Of a stretch of 64,000 nucleotides of DNA, positions 22,943-35,385 are shown in pieces. The position numbers and the translations under genes are program-made. The notes under the pieces were generated by a model, which was given only the letters and a program-made list of their open reading frames with translations, did not search any database and was not told where the DNA came from. This DNA comes from Ziziphus jujuba. Its lineage: Eukaryota > Streptophyta > Magnoliopsida > Rosales > Rhamnaceae. Each line of letters starts with the position of its first letter. The first letter of the stretch is position 1. The stretch spans positions 13,156,501 to 13,220,500 of the forward strand of contig NC_083388.1 of NCBI RefSeq assembly GCF_031755915.1, written 5' to 3'.

Positions 22943-25900
22943 TTAGTTCAAGTTTTGGTGCTGTCCCACCTCTGCGGCCATTTCAATGTCTACAGGGGAA
23001 GATGAAACTACAACTTGTTGGAATTCATTTTGGCTAATTTCTTGATGTTTTTGATGATCAATCTCTGTTTCACTGGAAAAACTAGTGATTTCCCCAAAAG
23101 TTTGCGGCCGCGGTCGGCGATGAGAGGATATATCAGGAGAACTCGAGGACGTGACACTGCTGTCTACAGTAGTAGAGGAAGGGTCGTGAGCATAGGAATA
23201 TTGAGAAAAGTCTTGTCTTTTCCTTTTCTCTTTCACTTCTGAATGCCATTGTCTTATTATGTTCATGGTTTCCCCTTCTAACACTGCACGCTTGAAATTT
23301 GATCCCATCTATACATTTTTGTGTGCGTAATAAACAATTAATGGCAATTGTAAAATACCCAATAATGTAAATATGTGATACTAAATTGAAAATTGAAAAA
23401 TTATATGTTATTATTATATATATGTATAATAAGCATGATATAAATTAAACATTTCACTGGTATTTTATTATTACTGAGTTATGATAATAAGTAACATTAT
23501 CTGTTATGATACATAAATAATGTAAGATAATATTTACCTGGGTCACAAGAGCATACAGGGGAAGAGTAATGTAACTGCACATTATTTGAACTGTCACCCT
23601 GATAAAATTAACCAACACAAGATGTTAAGTTATCAGCAGACCTGTTAGACATAGGGTGTTGTGTGTATGCATCCACATTTTATAAAGTATTTTTATTTGA
23701 TTATTATTATTATTATTATTTTGTGCTGGAAACACATTTTATAAAGTAGCTGGACTTCATCATAGCTGCAGTAATCAGTACCTAACTAATGAGTAAATTT
23801 CTAGTACTCTGGAAACTATATACTCCATATTCTTAAACAGGGGATCCATTTCATTGTAAGTGTGAAATTAATACATACTTGAGAGAATATTATAGCTGTT
23901 TTACCAATGAAGATGTCAATTTAATTTAATTTTTTTATTACTTTAAATTTTGTCTTCTTTTAATATACTTTGATGATTACATTAAAAAAATATATATATA
24001 CGTTGATAGAGTGCAAGCAACTTATCTTGTATAATGAACTTTAGTTTTTTTTTTTTTCCATGAAAAACATTATTTCTCACCATATTAGATTTTTCATATT
24101 AAAAAAGCAAAAAATAAAAAATAAAAAATGCAGCAAATAAATATAATATGGTACATTAGTAGAGAATCCTACTGCTAATGGTTATTAGTGGTAAAAAAAA
24201 AAAAAAAAATAGCGAAAATTCTTTTTTGATATTTAAATCTTTTAAAAACAACTTGTGGTAAATTCTTAATTTACGAATGACATGTAGGAGGTACTTAAGA
24301 AAGAGATAGGATTGAAAACTTACGCTAACACCACCCTTATAATGATAATCCCTTTATGTTCATGGTAGCAAGATCTTATCCCATATTGTACCTAAATATG
24401 ATTTGCAAACAGAAGAAGTAATAAATTAATGAGAAAATATTTCCTTTTCTATATGATTAAAATGATTATAAAGCTAACCGAAAATGTTTCCCAAAATTAG
24501 ATGCAGAAAGACAAATAAAGACATACCGTGACCCAAACAAAGAAAGCAAGCTCAAAAGCATTCTGGCAAGAAATTAAATTAAGGAAACCATTAATAAGAT
24601 GGATCATAGTGGTACTAATAATGATCAGTAAGATCAATTATGTCTATTTTGATTAGTGAGAAAGGATTACCATAAACAAGGTGAAATGCAAAAGAGTCAA
24701 AACGAATTTTGGGTGGCCGAACCAGAAAAGGTCATCATTTGGTTCAACCAAAGGGGTTCCTGCAACCACGCTGTGCTGGTTCTGGAGTTTAAGAGCCATT
24801 TTTGCCACGATTACTTCAAGTTTGGTTCCAAGAACGAGCACCATCTATGAAGCAGCACAATTGGCATTAATATTATAACCAAGCAAAAAAATTAATGTTT
24901 AAGCACTTAATTATTAATTAAGCGATCAATAAGTAGTAACCAGCAAGAATGGTTAAATCTGAGCACATACTAATAGGGGGATGAATGAAACCCAGAAATA
25001 CACATGCCACCCTGTTTCAGTTGATAATCAAATACAATTAGTTACAATTAGTTAGTAATTAATTGATTAATTGTTTTGTTATTGGGAATTAATATTTAAG
25101 GGGAAATCAGAAAAAATAATATATGAGAAATTTTCACTAACCATGCACGTCCACAAGCATGAAGATGACGACTATAAACCACATGAAAGGGCTAGAGAAA
25201 ACACAAGCACCAAAACATATAAATAGATCGACAAGTAAATAATTAAATTGCTATATACTAAAGGGAGAAAAATAGGACGAGAACAAATTAGATATAGATG
25301 CCGGAAAAAAAAAAAAAAAAAAAAGATATTGAAATAGGAATTTTTGTATGTATTTACAAACCTGATGCCAACTACAACTTTGAAATCATCCTCCAAGGAT
25401 CGTTGTATGTACTTTTGGAAATTGAAAGATTTGCTTGTTGACATATGGGCCTGCAGAGTTTGGAAAAGGGGAATTGAGCCCAATACCCTCCAATATCGGT
25501 GGATAAGGATGTTTACCTTTCTCTGATTAGATTTTTTAAATTTACCCTTTAATTTCAATTTTATCCTCAATAAAAACATAAAATTACTTTGTTTTTTTTT
25601 TCCCCCTTCTTCCGAGACGGCTCACAATCCCATTGAAAAAGGCCCGCAAGGGTTTTCCTTTCCTATCTTCATCCGAGGAGGAAATTGGCTTGGACTGGTG
25701 GAACCGATGAAAAAATTAGTGTTGAAGGTTTTCCTATGACAAAGCCTTCATGGAGGAACTTTGAGTATGCAGAGCTTGCGGCTGCTACTGGACGAGTCGG
25801 TGGAGATAGGGGCTGTCCAGGGGGGAATTGTCGTCGGCGGCGGCGGAGAGGGGGAAGGGGATGTCGGAGGAGGAATGGGGAGGAGGAGAAAGAGGGGATA

Positions 25901-28900
25901 AGGAGGAGAAAGAGGGGATAAGGAGGAGTCCATGAGCTCGAGGAAGTTACCGAAAATAGTGAGGGCAGAGGAGGGAAGAGGAAGCAAAATGAAAACAAGA
26001 ATTATAAATTGCTTTCCAAATAATTTTTAAAACAAAAAACAAAAGCAAAGATTGGAGAGCTTAAAAAAGGACTGAAAAGAATGACTTTGGATTTTTCTAA
26101 ATATATTTTGGTTTGAGCAGTTTCTCTGTCTGGTCGGCAATCCGAAGTGAAGGCTACAATAAACTTGAACGCAATGAATCAAGCTCCCGACGCATGGCAT
26201 CTCTCATTCTCATGTGCCAGAGGTCTTCAAAACAACTGCCTGAAGAAATGGGGAGGCATAGCTGAGAATGTGAAGAGAGATAGTGAGAAGTAGGGGAATG
26301 GGAAGTGTGGTGAGAAGAAGAAGAGGAAGGAGCAAGGAGTTTGTTTTAGACTTGCTCGCCGACCAGGAAAAATGGTGAGAAGAATAGTTTTTGCTCTTGG
26401 TTTTTCTCTTTCTTGATTTTATTTTTAAAAAAGGATAATTTAGGAATTTAAAAAAATAAATGGGTAAAACAAAAAATATGTAAATGGAGTGGGTAATTTT
26501 TATGATACCGTTTAAAATAGGGGTATTGGATCAAATTCCTTTGGAAAAAGAGACGGTGCAACATTTCATATATGTTTTGATAGTTTGGGACTACCAGAGA
26601 TTTGTTCACCAAATAAATGATGGTTGGTACGGTTTAATTAGTAAAAAATGGGCTAAAAACTAACCGAACTTAACCATCATCCAACTCCAACGAAAATGTA
26701 AGGGATAGTGGTTATCGTTCATTTTGACTATTCGTTCATCTTTTTTAATTAATGAAGCCGGTATTAGAAACTGTCATAATAAAACTATAAATTAGAATAT
26801 ATTTTAGCCAATTAATATTAAGAAATCAGTGTATTCATTTATTTAGTCAATGAAATCTGTATTTTCTAAAAATGAATTTCATAAAATGAGAAACTCGTAA
26901 GATGAAGAATGATTATCATACTCATTGATATGAAAATTTAAAAAATAGTGAATAAATACTAACCGATATGAAACCATGGCGTAAAGTGAGGTAATCAACT
27001 TTTGCCACTGAATGGAAAAATTGCCGGAAGAAGCATTTCTGTATGACACAAGAGAAATTTGTATATTAAAAGCAACATAAATTCTTTCCCTTTTCTTTAG
27101 AAATAACAAAATAATGCTCAACAAAGAATGAGATCATCGAATGGACTCACAATCCACAGAAGAATAGATGTTTTGGCGCAAGAATTCATGTGTCGGCGAC
27201 CAAATGTAGTTTGTCTTGTAAATCTGAATCGATTAGGATCTAATCGAAGCGTTATGATGAAAAAAGAAAAAAAAAAAAGAGTGCTTAGATCTTATATATT
27301 TATTACAAACAAAACAATAATTTTTTTTAAAACAAATTATTTAATTATAAACTATCCAAAATTTTCTGTATAAGAAGCTAACCTTCTTCATCAATAAAAT
27401 AAAGACTTGAAACAATTATTTTTTGTTGTGACAAGATTAATATATATATATGTATATATATCATGTGTACATATGTGTTATGCATTTTTGTTGGTATTGT
27501 TTTTTCTTAGCAGGCAAATTTGGTTAATTATTTATTTTATATGTTGTATTTTCCTTGATAATCTGTACCAATTTTAAATGTAAAGTTGTTTTTTTGTTTT
27601 GGTTTTTTATGACATATACTTATATTAAAAGATTAGTAACCAACTTACACAAAATTAAATAGGAAAACAGAAAATAAAAAATCAACTTGTTATCAAATGA
27701 CATCTACTTATGATTACTTTTATTGTCTTATCATGTTCCTTATTTATACCATCATAAATTGATTTTGAACCGGGAAATTGATACAAGTTAATAATTTTAT
27801 AAATTTTCTTGTAGTTATATGCATACCAAAGAATAATGACCCTTTATAATTAGCTTTGTTTAATTTCCCCCTGTTGGTGTTTTGTTTTTTATATTCTTAT
27901 AAATTTACTATTAAATGCCGTCCATATGACTATGAAAAAACTCTTTAAGAAAATTGACACCATATAAAACGATAAAAGATGCATAAAAATAAAAAATCAG
28001 AGTCAAATTTTGCCACTCAATTACATAAAATCAATCTTTCAAAATAAATGAATAAATAAAAAGCGGAGTGATGAACTGAAAGTCATGTTTACGTGCAAAA
28101 TTAATTAGTTATGTTGTAATTTGACTTCTAGAACTGCCGACAATCATACAGAAAGTTTTATATTTTTGAGCTTCTTAAAACCGATAACAGGGAATTGACA
28201 CATGATGAGGAAGTAGAGACAAAGTTAAACACTGTATGGGTTTATATGTTAAATTATCATTGATTTTAAAATTTTTGTCAGAAAATGAATTTGCAATATA
28301 TATTAAATTATTTTAATATATTTTTTTAAATTTTAATATCATATTAAATTATTATTGATTCCAAAACTGTGAAGAATTGATTTTATTATGTATATCAAAT
28401 AATATTAATAGTTCTTACCATTAGCCACTTGGTATTCCACCGTTTGAGTTTCCATCTCCCAAGATTTCCAACGTCTCATCTATATAAATACAAAATATAC
28501 ATCAACATTAATGACAAATAAAAAGTTATTGGGTTGATTTCAACTATATCCCTCAAGGTTGACTTAAATATAATTTTGTTATTTTAGTTTAAAAAATATC
28601 ATTAACTTTTTCTTATGTTTCAAAAAATCAATATGTTACTATTATAAACTATTACTTCATTTGCATGCTCCTAATAATATCATCTCTTTTTTTTCATTTC
28701 ATGATCCTGGCTTGGCCCCTCTCTCTATCAACCATCACTTCCCTGAATCAAAATCTGGATCTTCCTAAGCAATTTGGATTAACCACTTATTTGGAATATG
28801 TCATCTAGTTTTATCAATCTGGTTTGAAATTTAATTTAAATATAATTTAGTTTCAAAAATATCATCAACTGTATCTTAGATTTCAAAAAAGTTATCATTT

Positions 28901-31900
28901 TTCCCTCATATTATTTCATTTACACCTTTTTGAACTAGTATTATCTACATTCCCTTATGAATGCTAGTTGTAATTTTCAAAATATAACAAATTAAGTTGT
29001 AATTAATGCAAATTTTAGAAGATCTAAATATAATATTTCCTTTTCAAAATTTAAAATATTAAATTGTAATTAATATAAACTTTATAGAGATGTGGAAATA
29101 TATCCAAAAGTTATATCACTGATTTAGTATTAAAAATTTATATATTTTTTTTATTAACAATGCATTCGGGTTCTGATTTTATTTTATTTTATTATTTTTT
29201 TTTGTGTGTATAAGCTCTTGTTTATTGATACCATCTCATTTTAACAAAAGTGCATATTTACTAGTGGTTCCCCACCCCCCCCCCCCCCCCCCCCCCCCTC
29301 TTTCTTTTTTTTTTTTTTTTTTTTTTTGGCTTTAAATTTTTTTAGAGCTAAAAACATTTACTTGACCAAATAAGCATTTGACAGTATGTTTGGCAAAAAA
29401 TAAAATAGTACTTTTTGAATTGAAAAAAAAGAAGAAGTATTTTTATGTGCTTATTCTCCAAGACCAAAGTGTTTCATGTTTTAATTAAATCATTAACGCT
29501 TAAAAAATTTTCTATTTGACTTTCAAAAGTATTTTTTTTATGATTTTTAACCAAACACCTTCGTGCTCTATTTGAAAAGTGATATCAGAAGTATTACAGT
29601 GAGTGCATTCCAATAATTGTTTAATTTAAAAGGGCGGGGAGTGTGATTCCAACGTGCTATTTTATGCTATAATGAATTGAAGCACTACTAAATACACCCT
29701 AAATTACACTTCTAATTAAGTTACATCTTACTAAAAGTTACACCTTACCAAAACACTTGTACAATACTCTTGTTCAAATAGTTCAATTTTAACTTGTATG
29801 GATTTTTGTTTCTTTTTCAGTCAACAATTTGTATGCAAGTTGACTGTATAGATCCTATGAATTGGACATTTATTAACAACAACAATATGTCCACTTGAGA
29901 GGAGTTTTTGATATAATATATAAAATGCAATTCTGATGGACAGATCCTTGTAATGAGGGAATGCCATTTGTTCCATGTTTAAATCTACTACATATTAGCT
30001 AATATGCTCAAGTATCAAAATTAGATCTTTTCAAAAACTAAATATTAGCTAATGCTAAATATTCAATCTTTTATCTCTAATTTTGGTTTAAAAACTTCTA
30101 AATATAAATTAGTAACTAATAAATGTACCTGAGAAGACTGTAATGCTATTTGTATATACACTTTGAATTATTAAAACGCAGGTGAAGAGATAATCTATAT
30201 CCATTAACTATAGCCCATGCCACTAATTTGATTTGGCATAAGATGGGATCTTACTATACTACATATTTTTTAATCATTTAATTTTTTTCGCTCGGATGGA
30301 CCCGCAGTTCTACTTGTTATTCATATACATATATAATTAAGCGCTTCATTTAATTTCCAAGATAGTAAAGTTCATGTTTGTCAAAATAGAAAAGAAAAAA
30401 ACAATAAATAAATAAATAAAGTTCACAGCAAATTTTTGATTAAGATCAAAGTCATCTAAAAGCATCTTCAATAATTTTGTCTATTATTATTTTTTCTACT
30501 ATATTAGAAAGTTTGAGAGTAGTTCAAAAAAAAAAAAAAAAAAAAAAATTCTAATGTCTAAACACATGGTAAAAGAAAATACTTGACTGTCAAGGTAACC
30601 ATCATCTGCTAGATTGTTAAATTTCTTTTAAAGTAATTATTTTTAAATAATTAAATTTTTCTTAAAAAGTTATTTAAAAAAAATTAATAAAATATATTTA
30701 ATTAAATAGTAATCATAAATAACCTGATACATATTATTATTAGAAAATAATTTTAAAATTAACTATATATTTATACTATCTAAATTTAGATAATATTAAA
30801 TTTTATATAATATAGACAGCAATCTACATTTGTTATTAAATATAGTGAAATTTTCTAGTCTAATTAAACAATTGAGAAAAGGAGAAAAGTGTATTTTTTT
30901 TCGTAAAATCCAGAACAGGAGATATCGGTTGCCCTTAATACTCTAGGAGTCAACTGGGCAAGGAATTCATCGGTAGGGAGGTTGTTTTATGTGCTTCCTC
31001 AACACCTTTTACTTTTATCAGGGGAAGAATTACATATATGCCATTTTCAATACAAAGAAACTATACTTGCATGGTTTGAAAATGGTAAGCTAGATAATGA
31101 TCAAACAGCCGTACTTTAAAAGGATGTTGCAAAAAGAGACCTGGATGGTAAATAGGTTTAGGTGAAATATGCATACCTTGGCCCTTCCTAAAGCCATGGT
31201 GAGGACACTGTAGACAATTTGCATAATTGCTAGCACAAAGATGAAGTTGTTGAGCTGATTTATTCCATCTTGTGACATAAACGAAGTCTTTCCCTGCCAT
31301 TTGGTCAATATGGCTTAACTTAGAGAAAAGGGCCAAAAAAACTAACCAATTCAAGGACTTCAATGCATATAATAAATACCTGGGATTCACAGTAATCAGA
31401 AGTACTTGAACTAGATTCTGCCAATCTTCTTTCTGATCCCAAATAAAAGTCCTCAAACACATCTTTCATGGATAACGAATTCTGAGCCGCGGCAGCACTA
31501 CTGGTCCACGGCCGCGAAATTAAACCAAGTGCTTTCGTAGTTTTAGTCGATGAACTTTTCCGGCATGGTAGCATGGTTTGCCCAACTTTGGTGGGTATGC
31601 AAATCCTGGAGATTGGTCTTTGAGTTACGGCCAGTATCAGAGACATGAACCCTAAGAGCATAAGCACTGCAGTCAACACCCAGCACCCCCCCAAACAAAA
31701 AAAAAGAAAAAAAAAAAAAAAAGGTAGTTAAGATTAGGAGAAACATATTATAGCCATTATTATTTATTGAAATGATTAACATCCATATGGATTCGTCAGG
31801 AGAATTAGAAAAAAAAAAATGGCCGAAACCTACCTGATTTGAGCTTTTCTACGGCTTCAAATAAAGCAGCCTTCCTGTGTCTCTTGAGCCACTGCACCAA

Positions 31901-32130
31901 ACACCAAAAGGTGTCGAATTAAAATCCCATAAATGTCGAGCATCGCCCATCTGCTCTGATATATATATATATTTGCTGTTTTGGTTTAATTTTCTTACGT
32001 TAGAAAGTAGATGGATCAAGTGCTCCACGAAAATTGAGAAGGAAATGAAAACAAAGCAAACTGTTGCCAGAGCCCATGTGGGTGTGTATTGCAGAGAAAG
32101 AGATTGTCCTCCTGATGATCCTCCGGCCAT
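22943..32130 (-). CDS. MLO-like seven-transmembrane protein, 15 exons
   Basis: Exons, in coding order: 32130-31999, 31891-31834, 31666-31380, 31293-31177, 28479-28419, 27239-27151, 27038-26964, 25450-25362, 25191-25142, 25011-24971, 24844-24671, 24562-24527, 24391-24324, 23598-23538, 23308-22943. Every border has GT/AG and phases join, giving 567 codons plus stop. MLO proteins sit in the plasma membrane with seven helices and a cytoplasmic calmodulin-binding tail; recent work describes calcium-channel activity. Family marks are TPTWA near residue 17, LMLLGF at 65-70, [14 protein letters not shown] (222-235), [26 protein letters not shown] and [17 protein letters not shown]. The tail has W467 in [13 protein letters not shown], the expected calmodulin site. 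The clade V tail motif [D/E]-F-[S/T]-F is absent (DFSQ instead), so a mildew-susceptibility role cannot be claimed. Exon 13 ends may be off by one base. Introns 4 (2.7 kb), 5 (1.2 kb) and 7 (1.5 kb) are enlarged. Confidence 0.95.
25459..26548. mobile_element. Mutator-like (Pack-MULE type) element in MLO intron 7
   Basis: The element is 25468-26539 (1072 bp). It is flanked by a perfect 9-bp duplication, TTTGGAAAA (25459-25467 and 26540-26548); 9-11 bp is the hallmark of Mutator elements. The ends are inverted: ggggaattgagcccaatacc on the left against ggaatttgatccaatacccc read from the right, with weaker pairing further in, as in plant MULE termini. No transposase is present, so it is non-autonomous. 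The interior includes a GC-rich, gene-like segment (25690-25930). It lies only 17 bases from the start of MLO exon 8. Confidence 0.8.
25685..25930 (+). pseudogene. Captured gene fragment inside the MULE, kinase-like lead-in
   Basis: The plus-strand frame contains [16 protein letters not shown]. This resembles the stretch before the kinase domain of plant receptor-like cytoplasmic kinases (WRNFxYxELxxATxxF). It then runs into a GC-rich, arginine- and glycine-coding tract containing two copies of aggaggagaaagagggg. No kinase catalytic motifs follow. Proline-rich open frames on the opposite strand are shadows of this tract. The kinase link rests on one short block and is an inference. Confidence 0.4.
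29275..29327 (+). repeat. Poly-C then poly-T tract in MLO intron 4
   Basis: A run of 24 C (29275-29298) is followed after a few bases by a run of about 20 T. It lies inside the 2.7-kb intron 4 of the MLO gene. On the transcribed (minus) strand this is an A-rich run followed by 24 G. Confidence 0.9.
29372..29561. mobile_element. MITE-like element in MLO intron 4
   Basis: The left end (gtatgtttggcaaaaaata) pairs, with mismatches, to the right end (tgatttttaaccaaacacc). It is about 190 bp with no coding capacity. The ends resemble the hAT-like MITEs elsewhere in the window. No convincing target duplication was found. Confidence 0.4.
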
Positions 32131-32190
32131 GTTTGGTTTATCTTCTCTTGAAGGGACCCAACAATACTAAATGAGGCGAAAAGAATGCAC

Positions 32191-32200
32191 GATATATACT
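32191..32200 (-). promoter_or_regulatory. Candidate TATA box of the MLO gene
   Basis: The minus strand reads AGTATATATC 61-70 bases upstream of the ATG, a normal distance for a plant TATA box with a short leader. The start codon context, AAACATGGC, is also favourable. No transcript evidence is available. Confidence 0.3.
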
Positions 32201-33916
32201 TGTACTACCAGGACCAGAGAAGAAATATTCAAAATTTCAGTGCAGCTAAGACTTTGGACACGGATAGATATAGTCCATGCAAATTTTCTGGTGGAGGTCC
32301 TATCCGGAAACCCCATGTAGTTAATTTGACACGGTATATTAAATTCTTTATATGGTTCAAAACGTAGCCAACCATAAATAAAAGCAGGGTCGCGGTACTT
32401 ACATGGTTTGGTAGGACCAGGTTTTTGCTTTGAAACTTTTGCCTTTGTGTTGCACAATTGGCTTAGTTGACCGTAGCGGTGAGTCATTTATGTTCCCTCA
32501 ACGAATCATATCTCTTGTTTCATTTTTTGTCCTCTTTTACATCCCTCAAATAAGGACGGAACAGAGGATCTGAATCTTCTCCGGTCTAAAAGTTTTTTGT
32601 GTACAAGGGCGGAAATTTACAGGTTTCATTTTATTTTTATTTGAGAATTACTAGTGAGTTTGGATTGGACCCGTGGAAAATATGGTTAGACTCGTAAATT
32701 GGAGGGCAACAAGAGGTAAGCAGGTGGTGGTTAAGACAGAGAATCCAAACAGGTCCCATGTTGAGCATTGCAATTGGAGGTTGCTAGTCATCTCTATGAG
32801 CCATAGGAATAAGTAAAAGATCCAAAAACTTGAATTTTGGATGTTACACTTCTTTGCCTTTCTTCATAAGATAAATTACATGGGATCTCAACGGACCAAA
32901 GTGTCAATCTAATTCTGAATTATCAATAGAGACTCCACCATGAAAATATTGTCCTCACGCTGGAAATGGTATTTCATATGTATACATACATATATATATA
33001 TATATATATGTATGCAACCACAGTTGTAAGATAAAAGACTGGCATACACTCAGAATAAGTTCTTTTCAGGTCATCGCAATTTTTTTTTTTTTCAGGTGCA
33101 GCCTAAAAGGAACAATTTATAATCAATGCCCAAGTTGAAAAAAAAAATAATAATAAAAAAAAATAAAAAATTAAGTAAATTCATGTAGACTTTACAAAAT
33201 AATTATTTAATGTAAGATTACGACTTGGAAGCGATTTGTGACAGTCTTTCAATTATGCGTGGTTGGAATCGTCTACTTGGGTTTGCCATTGGATGACGTT
33301 AATCAGGCGGATTTACTCCACCTATACAAGTCCCATGACATAAATGTCCAACCACCAGTTTTCAAAAAAATCTCAAACCCATCAGCTACCAGATCAATCT
33401 CACTTGCAGGCTTATCATTAAGCTTCTTGTTCCCGCCATAGGCAATGTTCGTTCAGTTTTTTGCCTTTTTTTTCTTTTGAAAACGATCTTTCAGATAATT
33501 GATCTGTACTATATTTTATATTTGATACTAGTCATGCATGCGAAATTATAGGGACTCCTAAGCTTTGATTAGGAACAGAGAGGAAAGGGATCCAAATTTC
33601 AACTCTCCGTTCTTTGTTGAAGGTAGTCTTCCATTTCCAAGTTAATAGGAGCATAGCCTCATTCCCATTTACGAATCGACTGACCATATAGCTTCTAACT
33701 TTAACATATATATATATATATAGATACGAAAACAGAAAAAGCTATTTTAGAAATTTGTATAATTGTTTTGATCATCAAATGGGATATCTGTTTAATATAC
33801 ATAACAGAGAAAACATTGCTGTATGCTCCAAATTGAGCAAGCAGTCAGATTTTTTTGTCCTAGCGAAAGGACTTGTCTAATTGCAGAAAGAACACACACA
33901 CACACACGGGAGAAAA

Positions 33917-33949
<33 letters not shown>

Positions 33950-35091
33950 AAGAGGGGAAAAAAATGAAAAAAAAAACTAGTTCTCTGAGTAGCTTTCTGG
34001 GGACGAGACAATCAGCTTAATTTATAACTATTCATATTTGATGCATATCTTAGCCATCCAAGGTTGAATTACTCAACTATTATATACATATCTAGATTGA
34101 ATTATGATGAAATCTATCCCAAATTATTCCACACGTTTCGTGGGGCTACCATTTGGATTGGGTCACTAAGGTCAGATCGCGTGTCTCTAAAACAAACGTA
34201 TCTAGAAAGCAAAAGTTGCAAATTGCAACTTCGTAATTGAACTTTGATAGTTTTAATGCATAGAGTTTTTCTATCAATGCTTTAAATTTTTTAACTCAGC
34301 AATCTAAATTTTTAATTTTTTTTTTAATTTATTACAATTGAATCTTATTTAACATTTAACTATAGCGCATAACCATTATCCTAGGTGATTAGCATTAAAT
34401 TGTACCAATTAATTAAAAAGTATTAAAATGTAAAATATTAAATTTATTCATAAAATTTTACATTTTAATATCTAAAAATACATGTAAAATATAAAATTTA
34501 TTTATAAGATTTTACATTTTCATATTCTTTATTTTTTCAATAAAAAATTGGTATAAATCATTTTATTGGTATTAATCTTCATAAATTTTAAATTAAAAAA
34601 TATTAAAAATATAATTTAAAATTTAATATAATTTAATATTTTTTAATTTAAAATTTGATATAATTTAATATCTATTAGCAAACGCAACTATTAAATTTCA
34701 AAAATTAAAATGGTCTAAATTCTAATGAATTGAAAAATACGAATTTAAATTATGGAGTTAAAATTTAAAAACTTAAATTGCAAAAGTATGAAAGTTGAAA
34801 GTCCCACAATCAACGGATTGCAACTTTTTATCCCCTTTCTTCCGATGGGTTTCGTTAGGTGGAATGGGGGTTGGCCCACCGTGAGTGAAATTGTCAATGA
34901 ACCATCTGAGCTAACTTAAAAACAGTCCACATCTTTTTACCAGTTGCATTCTCTATGCTCCGTGACTTGGAAGTTCAAGCCCGAGAAAAGGAAGGCTGAA
35001 CATTCTACAAAAGATTATATGCCCGTGACATATAAAAATAAATAAATTAACACAGCGATGAAGTCTCCTGTCGGTGGTCTAGAAATGTTAA

Positions 35092-35122
<31 letters not shown>

Positions 35123-35380
35123 AAAATAAGTAGTCTCCGCTCAGTTTTTATATATGAAGATTTTATTTATTTGTTACTGTCTAAAAATATCTTATTGAAA
35201 TTTTTTCTTTTTGTTCTGTCAATATCTTGTTGAAGATTGGAATTTTTTTTTTTTTTTTATAGTTGCATTATCATTATATTTATATTTTTTTAAAACTCTT
35301 CTTCCGGGTACCTTTTAGTTTCTTACACGTGTTCAAGCATTTTACGCTTTGGTATTTGTTTAAATTATCAATTTTCTTTT
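32201..35380. other. Upstream region of MLO, no supported gene
   Basis: AT-rich with simple repeats: (TA)n at 32990-33009 and 33708-33722, and a short (CA)n at about 33893-33907. A 67-codon open frame at 33238-33441 has no recognisable motif. MLO upstream regulatory DNA must lie in the right-adjacent part, but no specific element can be supported. Confidence 0.5.
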
Positions 35381-35385
35381 TCCTT

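Noticed and set aside
24320..24391. Possible one-base deletion in MLO exon 13
   Set aside because: The exon joins in phase if it is 68 bases long (24391-24324), and the neighbouring exons agree with that; I take the apparent one-base difference as a counting uncertainty.
25669..25998. Two overlapping proline- and serine-rich minus-strand frames
   Set aside because: They are produced by the GC-rich tract of the MULE read backwards, with no domain and no start context.
33238..33441. 67-codon frame upstream of MLO
   Set aside because: No motif, no neighbours, and about the length expected by chance in this much non-coding DNA.
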